Program-made: the position numbers and the translations under genes
Shown here: positions 31,951 to 40,900 of the stretch, one piece after another
How the letters are laid out: each line of letters begins with the position of its first letter
How positions within the stretch are numbered: position 1 is the first letter of the stretch
The notes under the pieces: generated by a model
The model's database searches: none
What the model was told of the DNA's origin: nothing
Seen by the model: only the letters and a program-made list of their open reading frames with translations
DNA from: Tritrichomonas musculus
Lineage: Eukaryota; Parabasalia; Tritrichomonadida; Tritrichomonadidae
NCBI GenBank assembly: GCA_039105265.1
Contig: JAPFFF010000004.1
Coordinates: 1,178,001-1,242,000 of the forward strand
Length of the DNA stretch: 64,000 bases
Reading direction: 5' to 3'

Positions 31951-32220
31951 GCAAATGCTTTTAACAATTTCGAAACATGTTTCTCAAATCACACTACAGA
32001 CACTCACAAGCAAACAGATAGACAAACAAACATCACAGAAAGTTCCAAAGAATCAGATTCGATTAAATACGAAGAACAACACGCAAATGCTTTTAACAAT
32101 TTCGAAACATGTTTCTCAAATCACACTACAGACACTCACAAGCAAACAGATAAACAAACAAACATCACAGAAAGTTCCAAAGAATCAGATTCGATTAAAT
32201 ACGAAGAACAACACGCAAAT
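31951..32220 (+). repeat. 132-bp tandem repeat, two full copies plus a stub
   Basis: Copies at 31951-32082 and 32083-32214, with a third start at 32215. They are nearly identical and A/C-rich on the plus strand, unlike the surrounding A/T-rich DNA. The unit is a multiple of three and stays open in one frame for 91 codons, but the predicted peptide has no recognisable fold, so I do not call a gene. Confidence 0.85.
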
Positions 32221-32265
32221 GTTTCTGTGAAACGGTTAGATCAGATTCGATTAAATACCGATTCT

Positions 32266-32345
32266 TACCGCCAGCCGCGGGGTCTCGACTCGGCTTCGCT
32301 TCGCTTAGCCTCGCTCGACGCCCGCTAGGCGGTATGTAGTCTCGG
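32266..32345. other. GC-rich islet bounded by TACCGCC/GGCGGTA
   Basis: About 70 bases of ~65% G+C in A+T-rich DNA. It is bounded by the inverted 7-mers TACCGCC (~32267) and GGCGGTA (~32334), with an inner CGGCTTCGCTTCGC stretch. It can fold into a hairpin. It directly follows the 132-bp tandem repeat. Not a tRNA or other RNA that I recognise. Confidence 0.6.
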
Positions 32346-32560
32346 TAAAAATTATGTAAAAATATAAAAAGATTTAATTTTATTTAGCATTTTTATATGA
32401 TTATTTTTTCTGAAGATATTCCACTTTTTGAAGGTTATTTCAATTGTACAACTATTTTAGAATCGATCCTATATTATTTAATATTTTCTTTTTATCATTA
32501 GGAGAAAATTACATTTTAAATGATAATTGTTCAAGATAATTATAATCATTTTTATATGGG

Positions 32561-32588
32561 CACTTTTTGAATGAGTATTCAAAAAGTG
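32561..32588. promoter_or_regulatory. Perfect palindrome built from the recurrent CACTTTTTGA motif
   Basis: CACTTTTTGAAT and its exact reverse complement face each other across GAGT (arms 32561-32572 and 32577-32588). It is the only place where two motif copies form a perfect palindrome. A binding-site role is inference. Confidence 0.5.
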
Positions 32589-32615
32589 GCTTGTAAATTC
32601 ATTCAAATAAACTGA

Positions 32616-32811
32616 GTTCAAAAAACTTTACCTCCATTTCATATTTTAAATCATTTTATCTTTTTTATCAAACAATTTAATTGCATCATTCTTCATTAAT
32701 AATATATTAGATAATTATCATAATATTTATTAAATTTTAAAAAATTAATTCATATTTAAAATATAAAGATATGAATATTTTAAATTGAGAGGGAGGTAAT
32801 GTTTTTTGAAC
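32616..32811. mobile_element. Small hairpin element (MITE-like), ~196 bp
   Basis: GTTCAAAAAACTTTACCTCC at 32616-32635 is matched in inverted orientation by 32792-32811, with about 19 of 20 bases alike. The interior is A+T-rich. No clear target-site duplication, so a plain inverted repeat is also possible. Confidence 0.5.
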
Positions 32812-32835
32812 AAGGTTTATCTTTCATTAAAAATC

Positions 32836-32840
<5 letters not shown>

Positions 32841-32875
<35 letters not shown>
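32841..32875. repeat. (TA)n microsatellite
   Basis: About 17 TA units, abutting the left end of the 1.1-kb inverted-repeat element; another TA run (33970-33988) abuts its right end. Confidence 0.95.
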
Positions 32876-32876
<1 letters not shown>

Positions 32877-32879
<3 letters not shown>

Positions 32880-33971
32880 GGCTTCATTTTTAGACCAAAG
32901 AATAAAAAACATGGTCTTTTTTTTTGAGAGAAAATAGATCAAAATTTTTAAAATTTTTTTTTTAAAATTTTGAAAGTTTATAAACTTTTTTAATAAATAT
33001 GTTTTTTTATGAAATATACAATGCAAATATAATATTTTTTAAAAAACTAAAGTAAAACTTGCTATACTTATTTTTTTATTTCAATTTTGGATTGATATTC
33101 AAAAATTTGTATGCTTATAATGCTTTTTAGTTGGAAAAGATTTAGACCAATCAAACGGTCTCCTTTAGACCATGTAAAGCTATTAAAAGTGATTGTAAAG
33201 TATTCAAATAACAAAAAAATCGGTTTTTTAGACCAAGATGGCACTTTTGTTAGACCACGAAAAAACCAAGATTTTTTTCTTGAAAAAGTGAATTTTTTTC
33301 AGAATTTTTTTGAATTAAAAAAGCATTGGCGGAATTTAAAAAATCTCATAAAAAGTGGAGAAATTATAAGATTTATTTATAAATTATATATTAGCCTAAA
33401 TTAGCCTATAACTGGTATTTTTGACTACTGTTTGTTTGATTAAAAATACTATTTATTAGAAAAATCTTTTATTTTATATACAGTAAGGTTGTAAAATTCA
33501 AAAACGTCTCAAAAGAGGAAAATCTACTTTTTCATAGAAAACGATTAAAATGAATTTAAAATAAAAGTTAAAATAACGAATTTAATTCAAATTTGGATTT
33601 TCCTTTATAGCGTTGCGAAAATGGAAAATCCACTTTTTGAATGATGCTCATTTTTTCATATAGAGATAGGAAAACACTATTTGATGAATATAATGTCACA
33701 AACAGCTGTGTGATAAACTTAATCATGGAAATATTATTTCTTAAAACGGTAGGTTTAAACAAGATTTTCTCTCTATTTCTTTATTTCTTTCATTTTTATT
33801 AATGAAAATTTTTTTCTCAAAAAGTCGATTTTCCTATTTTGAAACGTTTTCCAATTTTGAAACCTTACTGTAAAAATTTTAAAAATTTTATGATTATATT
33901 TCAATGTATATTTAGCTGGTCTAATAGACCAAAAAATATCAATGTCTAAAGGTCTAAAAATGAAGGCCTAA
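32877..33971. mobile_element. Inverted-repeat DNA element, ~1.1 kb, inserted in TA-rich DNA and carrying a nested MITE
   Basis: Left end TTAGGGCTTCATTTTTAGACC (32877-32897), right end GGTCTAAAAATGAAGGCCTAA (33951-33971): 20 of 21 bases alike in inverted orientation. Both ends sit in TA runs. The word TTAGACCA or its complement recurs inside (about 32891, 33142, 33167, 33218, 33252, 33917), as transposase-binding sub-terminal sites often do. Without the nested 390-bp insert the element is about 700 bp. No transposase frame. Confidence 0.75.
33481..33870. mobile_element. Tc1/mariner-type MITE, 390 bp, nested
   Basis: Inverted ends starting CAGTAAGGTT (left, 33481) and CCTTACTG (right, ends 33870), with similarity continuing for about 50 bases, flanked on both sides by TA (33479-33480 and 33871-33872). 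CAGT termini with TA duplication are the Tc1/mariner signature. It lies wholly inside the 1.1-kb element and so inserted later. Confidence 0.85.
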
Positions 33972-34003
33972 TATATATATATATATATTATTCAATTTTA
34001 TAT

Positions 34004-35188
34004 TTATAAAACAATTTGGCCACCATATGATTTTGAGAAAAGTATTACATAGAATAGCAATGAACAACAAAATGCAGAAATTAAAATTAAGTTTGTTATT
34101 AAATGAGAAAGATTTTTCATTGCCAAACCGAGTGAGAGTATAAGTAAAATGAACAAGAATGGTGTACGCCATAATAACTCTTCCTTAAATCTAAATGCTA
34201 AGAAAAATGAAGCAAATGCAGGTATTAAGAAAGTATTTTCACAGTAAAAGAAAGAGAGGAATGCCCCTATATAAATAACCAGCAAAATAGCTGGATTATT
34301 CAAAATATGAATATTATCGGATATGTATATATTTCGCAGTTTCTTAATGGTAAACATTTCTGATAAATTTGCTGGTATCATGATGGTAGATATATCATAG
34401 AAAAACTGAGCATACACTGGAGTTTTATTAGAAGGGCCAGATACCAAATAAATATGTGCAAAAATTGAAAGAATAAAAAGAGCAAAGCTGTAGATTAAAT
34501 GATATTTGAATGTTTCCCAGAATTCTTTAATTTTTGATTTATTTTGAGTATTTTTTGAATCATGTTTAATTTGAAAAATTTTTGCTCTATTTGGTTGAAG
34601 AATAAGAACGAATAGAATTACAATTCCAGAACTGTCTGAACAAATTGTTATTGCTGTTAATATTGATTCAATTTGTAAAAAAATGTAATAACGTGAATTA
34701 CTCAAATTCTTTTCTAATATTTTGGAAACAAGGATTGTCAAAACTGAAAAGAAATAAAAGAAGCTACTTGGGTTAAAAAGTCTATTCAAAGCACTAAAGC
34801 TTGGTTCAAACGCTAAAATTACTCCGCATAAAAAAGATATTGAAATTGGAACGTCATGTAAAATTAATATTATAGTGATAATTGGAAGAATCAGCGATGA
34901 GAGAAGCGCTGGAATAATTCTTAAATAAATGTTAAATTGTATTTTATTTTTATAAGGAAAAACCGTATCATATTGCATGTTTATAATAAATGTATAAAAA
35001 AGAGTTGCTAAAGGTGGTTGAGTGAGTTCAAAATCTGTATGATCAAAATAATTACGAATTTGATTGAAATATTTGATTTCTGGTTCTGTAAATTTTGTTG
35101 GAAAGTTAAGATATGGAAAATGAACAGCGATGGATATTAAAAATACCAGTATAACAGCAAGGATTGAAGAAATTTTTTTAGAAATCAT
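34004..35188 (-). CDS. Multi-pass membrane protein, GT39/PMT-like glycosyltransferase fold
   Basis: 394 residues with about 9-10 hydrophobic segments, the first at residues 7-25. The first loop (FPTKFTEPEIKYFNQIRNYF...FELTQPPLATLFYTFI) has the layout of protein O-mannosyltransferases: an acidic residue soon after TM1, then a (H/Q)PPL motif before TM2. Those enzymes use dolichyl-phosphate-mannose in the ER. The protein is far shorter than true PMTs (~700+) and has no MIR domain or C-terminal catalytic extension, so it could be a minimal GT-C enzyme, a prokaryotic-like GT39, or a degenerate relative. The start codon is 52 bases from the divergent 93-aa gene. GT-C fold: probable; substrate: unknown. 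Confidence 0.6.
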   Translation of the reverse strand: MISKKISSILAVILVFLISIAVHFPYLNFPTKFTEPEIKYFNQIRNYFDHTDFELTQPPLATLFYTFIINMQYDTVFPYKNKIQFNIYLRIIPALLSSLILPIITIILILHDVPISISFLCGVILAFEPSFSALNRLFNPSSFFYFFSVLTILVSKILEKNLSNSRYYIFLQIESILTAITICSDSSGIVILFVLILQPNRAKIFQIKHDSKNTQNKSKIKEFWETFKYHLIYSFALFILSIFAHIYLVSGPSNKTPVYAQFFYDISTIMIPANLSEMFTIKKLRNIYISDNIHILNNPAILLVIYIGAFLSFFYCENTFLIPAFASFFLAFRFKEELLWRTPFLFILLILSLGLAMKNLSHLITNLILISAFCCSLLFYVILFSKSYGGQIVL

Positions 35189-35240
35189 ACTACAAAGTGA
35201 ATTCTGACTTTTGATATAAAAAATAGTGATTTTTTTAAAT
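35189..35240. promoter_or_regulatory. Compact 52-bp divergent promoter
   Basis: Only 52 bases separate the ATG of the GT39-like gene (reverse) from the ATG of the 93-aa gene (forward). Both core promoters must lie here or extend into the neighbouring coding sequence. Confidence 0.45.
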
Positions 35241-35522
35241 ATGGAAATTGATTTTAAGTGCTATAAAGTAAATTTCAACTCAGACAAAAAAACAGTTGTC
35301 CAAAATTCTGACACAGATTTTCAAGAATACTCCAAAATACCTGAAAGAAAATATAAAGTTATTGAAATGTATCATAAAAACGACAGGCCTATCTTTTTGG
35401 TTAAGAATTTGGAAACAGGAAATACCAAAGAATTTGATTACATAGATGTTTTGCATTTTTTTTATTTTGAATATTTAGATTTCATGAGATTAGAATCCAA
35501 AAGTAAAAAGAAAAGTTCATGA
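35241..35522 (+). CDS. Small conserved-looking protein of unknown function
   Basis: 93 residues from ATG at 35241; the frame continues 5 codons upstream without another ATG. The core KYKVIEMYHKNDRPIFLVKN followed by LETGNTKEFDYIDVL looks like a small all-beta (SH3/Tudor/chromo-like) barrel, followed by an aromatic helix (HFFYFEYLDFM) and a Lys/Ser-rich tail. I do not recognise the family. It is divergent from the GT39-like gene. Confidence 0.6.
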   Translation: MEIDFKCYKVNFNSDKKTVVQNSDTDFQEYSKIPERKYKVIEMYHKNDRPIFLVKNLETGNTKEFDYIDVLHFFYFEYLDFMRLESKSKKKSS

Positions 35523-35938
35523 TTTCCTATATAAAATCGTTAAGATGATTCGCTAAAGCATATTATTATGCTTATTTTATAGAAAACAAATATATTTTAT
35601 ATCTTTAAGCATTTTACTGATAAAAGGTATATCCTTGTGGAATCAATCAATATCAAGAATTTTTAAGGGTGTAGTCTCAACTTGATATCTCTAATATTTA
35701 TTAAAAATAAATTGATAAAAATAATGTATATATACTTAATAATAAAATAATATTTTGTAGATAAAAAAGGTTTATTCATCAGATTAGCTTACAATCGCTA
35801 TTACAAGCAAACAATAATTTGATATCTTACATTTTACTTTCTATTTCTTGGTTTTTTCAAATACTTTATATATTATCCAAAGATAATGAAATAGAAAGAC
35901 TTAAAGTGTAAAAATTACATTTACGTTTGTGAACAACA

Positions 35939-36085
35939 ATGAATATTTGTTTTTATGTTATTTTAATTCCTTTATTTGGCCAATATTTTCCAGATCCAAT
36001 AATTAATTACAAGTCGGATGATATGAAGACCGTATTTAATTTTTATGTTTGTTTGATAAAACTTACAACCTTTTTTTATAGTTAG
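35939..36085 (+). pseudogene. Secreted-protein-like gene fragment, copy 1
   Basis: ATG-started frame of 48 codons: a hydrophobic signal-like start (MNICFYVILIPLFGQ) then YFPDPIINYKSDDMK. The stretch 35963-36038 recurs with one visible mismatch at 36500-36575, where the same peptide is read after another hydrophobic lead. It looks like the 5' end of a secreted-protein gene duplicated and left without its body. A genuine 48-aa peptide gene is the alternative. Confidence 0.4.
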
Positions 36086-36499
36086 AGCTGTTGATTTTAT
36101 TAAATTAGTAATTTATTTGTAAACAAAATCTTTGCATATTAAGATAATCCAATTTTTCTGGATCACATAGCATATGATACAAATTCTCTTTTATTTTTAT
36201 TTGCATTTTATGAATTTATCTTTTTTTTTTTAAAAAATATTCAAAATCAAGTTTGATTATTTACTCCAAATTGCAGATTTAATTGTCTATTTGTGATTTT
36301 TCCTTATATTTAAGATACCAAAATTTAAAAAATGTATAATATCAGCTTTTCTGTAATAAACTAAACTGTATATTTAGTGAATGTTTATACCTTCTAATGG
36401 TAACCTAAAAAAATGGACCCGACCCGTTTTTTTCTGTTAGGTTAATTACCCACCATTCAAGTGAAGTGTTTAAGTTATACCCGATTATTTTTTCTTTTT

Positions 36500-36575
36500 T
36501 TAATTCCTTTATTTGGCCAATATTTTCCAGATCCAATAATTAATTACAAGTCGGATGATATGAAGATCGTATTTA
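36500..36575 (+). repeat. Second copy of the 76-bp secreted-fragment unit
   Basis: Direct repeat of 35963-36038, 537 bases downstream, still open in the same protein frame (PLFGQYFPDPIINYKSDDMK) and preceded by a hydrophobic stretch, but without a good ATG in frame. Confidence 0.7.
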
Positions 36576-36814
36576 TTCTCATTTTTGATCGTAAATTTTC
36601 AATGCTTCTTATCAATTATTCTGAAACCTCATATAAAAAGTTCTAACAAAATTTTAATAAAAATAGATTTATCCTGTTATTAAAATCTGATTTTTATAAA
36701 TAAACAAACTTTTTAATCTTTTGGAAATATATATAAATAAATTGTTTAATGTGTGATAAGCCAAAATGGCTCTAATATCGTTTTTTAATATTTATTTGAG
36801 GGAAATCTTTAATA

Positions 36815-37644
36815 GACCTATCCACAAATCAAAAATCGTTTGTTGAACGTTTACTAAAAATTTGCGGACAATAAACTTTTTGTGAACATTTTTATGTACT
36901 CAAATATTTCATTATTTCTAAATATCCCATTCTTTGCAAATAAGCCGTATTGTCCGTAATTTTTTAAGTTTTTTGGTAAACGTTTTGTTCAAAAACAAAA
37001 CGTTTATTTGCTTTATGTTTTAATTTTTTTTGTTCCAATATCTTAAAAATTATATGTTTTTTAAAGAAAAAAATTAATTAATGATTTGGCTGTTTTTAAA
37101 TAAAGATCAAAATTTATAATTGAATGTACATAAAAGAACAGAGTAAATATTTTGAAAAAGCTAATAATGAAAAAAATTTGATTTTTACGATTTAAATCAG
37201 TTGTATATGCAAAATTCATATGATTTAGATTGTATTGTTTAAAATGATTAATGAAAATATTGGTTAAATAAAATTTTAGTTTCTAAATTCGAAATGATCA
37301 TAATTATTTTTACATAATTCATCTATGAAAACATAAATAAAATAGAAAATTCTTATCAAACATTGAATTATAAAGTATATTATTGATATACTCGATTTTG
37401 TTCTTATTAATACTTATATTTGATAATAAGCTATTTGCATCTATTTTTAATTGTTTGCTCATATCATTTGAAGTTAATATTATTTTTTAAAAAATATTGT
37501 CCTCGAAAATGTTTTATAGATGCAAAAATTAGCTTTTTTACAAATATTTTATTATTTGAGAATTTTAAGATATTCACAAAAAGTTTGTTGTCCGCAAATT
37601 TTCAATAAACGTTCAACAAACGATTTTTGATTTGTGGATAGGTC
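36815..37644. mobile_element. TA-flanked inverted-repeat element (MITE), 830 bp
   Basis: Left end GACCTATCCACAAATCAAAA is matched in inverted orientation at the right end (finishing GGATAGGTC at 37644). Similarity runs about 70 bases with a few mismatches, through TTTGTTGAACG and GCGGACAA, then fades. TA is present on both outer sides (36813-36814, 37645-37646). It includes a perfect 13-bp-stem hairpin at 36977-37006 (TAAACGTTTTGTT, loop CAAA). No transposase frame. Confidence 0.8.
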
Positions 37645-37953
37645 TAATATATATGGATAAAACCTTTAATTGTTTTAAAATATCAAATTGATGATAATTT
37701 TGGTGAAATAGGGTAATTTTTTCATTTTAAATATTTAATTCACAATTTGGTTCCCATACTTTTTTTAACAAATCGTTTTAATTTACATTTGCTATGATAT
37801 TGATTTATTAACATCATAAACCATGACGTTATTTCATTTTTAAAATTGAATGGAAAACGATCATTTTTATGAATTTGTAAGGCTAATTTTTCGATTCTAT
37901 GAGATCTCAGAAACTTCCCCTTAATAAAATTGTAAAAGACTAATACTAACTTT
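37645..37953. other. 3' flank of the ubiquitin-like-domain gene
   Basis: A+T-rich; nothing recognised. Confidence 0.3.
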
Positions 37954-40900
37954 TTATTTAAGATTTAATTGTGGCTTTTTGTTAGGAATATATACTGATT
38001 TAATACGAATCTTTGTATAATCATGCATAAAAACTACAATTTGTTCTTCATCAGTCATATGCAGTGCTTTCATTAGCAATCCGTCTTTAAGTTTTTTCCC
38101 TCCAAAAATTAAATCTATTAATTTAATTTTACTTTTAATCATAATTTGATTTTTTTGGCCACTTTGTTCCAAAATTTTAATTTTGGCGTCAACGATTTTT
38201 GAATTTTCAGGAAGTTTAAATTCGTATTTCTTGTCATTTAAATGGTCAATAAATCTGTATTTGATTCCATTTTCAATATCATTTTCATTTGAATTATCTG
38301 CAGTTTCATTGACTTTCATTGGAATTTGATTAAAGGAAACATTTAATTTCTGATTTGATGATTGGCCATCCTCAACATTGTTTTCAACTTCTGAAATCTT
38401 CTGATTTGTATCAACTTCTTGAATTCTCTGATTTTGTTGATTGTTAGAATTGTCGTTATCCATGATATTACTTTCTGATATCTTTTGTTGCTGCTGATTA
38501 TTTGTAGTGGTGCTGGTGTTTGTGGCTTCAAGTTCCTGTTGATTATTCGTAGAAGCTGTGTTGCTTTTGACTTTCGGCTTCTGTTGATTTGAATCAACAT
38601 CACTTTTCTTAGTTTTATGTTTATGTTGATTATTTGAAGTAGCATCACTGTTTTTAGTTTTTGATTTATGTTGATTATTTGTTGTACCATTGCTGTTTTT
38701 AGTATTTGAATCTACTTCAGATATCTTTAGTTGGTTACTTGTAGGTTGAGGAGTAGTTGTATTATCTGGTTTGAAATTTCTTTTGTCAAATACATAAATA
38801 TGATTTATGTTATCATTTGGTAAATCTATGTATTTTTCTTTTTGGCTATTCAAATAATCACGAAAAGTATGTTCTTCACTTATTTCATTTTTTCCATCGG
38901 GTGATAAAGAAAAAGAAAAGTAAGTATCGCTAAGATTCGAAAGGCCGAAAAGTATAAAGTAAGAAAGTTTGCATAATTCACTTAAGTTGTTTTGCTTAAT
39001 TTCTGTTTTTTGGTCTGTACCGATGTCTGAAATGATTGTATCAGCAATTATTTTATGAGCATAAATAGTCTGCTGTGGCAAACGTGTCACATTACCGATA
39101 TCTTTGTAATAATTATTCCATTTTATAAATAATGAGAAACTATTTTTATCGATTTTTAGCTGATCAGAAATAGAGTTTTTGGCTTGTTCAGAATTAAAAA
39201 ATTCTATGACCTCAACTGTTTTATTGCCTAAGCTTCCTTCACAAATAATGTTAATTGTAGAAAAGGTAACTTTGAATTGTCTTTGTTCTTTAATAGGTTG
39301 GTCGCCTTTGATTTCTTTCCCTTGTAAATCAAAGATTTTAATTGAATTATTATCTTTAATGTCTTTTTCTGTTCTAATCATGTCTTTTAATGTTTCAATT
39401 TTATCATCTTTTAAGAAATTATAGTCTTGGATTTCTCCTAATATATCAACTTTGATGGTAACCAAATTTTCATTATTAGGATCATATTCTTTATTAACAT
39501 CTATAATGCATTCGCCACTTAAATTATCAAAGCATCCATATTCGGTAATTTGAATTTCATTGAAGAAAAGATTAATAATACTGGGCGAATAATTTAGTAA
39601 ATTTAGTTCTTTTTGAACTTTTAGCTTGATATGATATAAATCTAATTTTACATCATAAAAAGAAATTTTTTTGGCTTCGCTTTTCTTTTGGCTGTTTATC
39701 TTAAATTTATAATTGCAAAGCTTTTTATGGCTCAAAAAATGTATTTGTATTTCAGTTTCATTCGCAAAAGCACTTGACGAAAAGTAATGAGGAAGAAATT
39801 CATAACTATTTTGATCTTTTTTATATTTAAATGTAACATCTTCTGTTTGAAGTCCAAAAAGCCTGCTAATATATTTGGGTACATCTGTATTGTTATTAAA
39901 TTTCTGCGTAAATGTAAAAATTGGGCCTCTAAATTGTAATGTTTTATTTTCTTCCTTTTTATTTATGACATAAGTTTTGTTATTTGTATGTGGGAAGCAA
40001 AGAAGTGGAATGTCATTGTCTTCAATGAGCGCAAAATCTGAAAAAAGCAAAAATTCTTGATCTTGATAATGGAATTCTTTGGCTAGCTTATCTTTTATAT
40101 CGCTTAATTTATTCTGTGCGTTAAATATCGATTTGGCTTCACTATATTGTTTTGTTTTATTGCTAACTACATCATAAATTGAATAATTAAATTTATCTTT
40201 TCGAGAAATATAAATTATCTTTTTTTCTTGAGCACCAAAATTCAATGAATTTATATCGTCATTAAAAGAAAATCTAATTTTTTCTTCTGAATAAGCTTCA
40301 TAGTAATAGCATTTCTTTTTATCTTCTTTGGTTTTATTTTTTTCAATATCATAGAAAATATCTTTAATTTTGCCATTTTCTTTTTGTAAATTATTAAACG
40401 AACGATTGTACTGGTATTGACATTTTGTTGTTTTTATTTCATATTCAATTATTTTACATGATTTATGTTTATTATTCAATTTAAAATTTGATTTAATTGG
40501 TTTATTGTCATATGTGAATTGAACTGATGCTGGGTTTTTGGGATATATCAATTTTTTAAGGTCTGATATATCTGGCTCTTTAGGTATTAGATAATTTTGA
40601 ATAATTTCTTCATTTTCACCTTTGTGATGAAAGGTATATATTTCCGTTTTTTCTTCCTGAAGAACAACATTGACTACAATAGCTTTATCATATTCAAAAG
40701 TTGTATATTTTATAATATAACTATTATTATCAACGAATCTTTGATTTATAGCAATACCAAAATTCTTTATTCTCTTATTATATTTCTTTCTAAAGAAATT
40801 TGGAATGATTTTTCTCAGATCTTCGACTTTGGAAAAAATAGGAAGACGAAGAATGTCACAATTATTTTCATCATAATATAAACGTAACATTAATGGGGTT

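Larger units (their letters stand above)
35523..36814. other. Intergenic DNA with duplicated gene fragment
   Basis: A+T-rich, holding the two copies of a 76-bp unit listed separately. Nothing else recognised. Confidence 0.35.

Noticed and set aside
31955-32230. 91-aa forward frame over the 132-bp repeat
   Set aside because: Open only because the unit is a multiple of three; no recognisable fold and no promoter signal.
33111-33404. 97-aa forward frame
   Set aside because: Lies inside the 1.1-kb inverted-repeat element and is low-complexity Phe/Lys/Asn-rich, as expected by chance from A+T-rich DNA.
37420-37608. 62-aa forward frame
   Set aside because: Within the 830-bp MITE arm; hydrophobic by base composition only.
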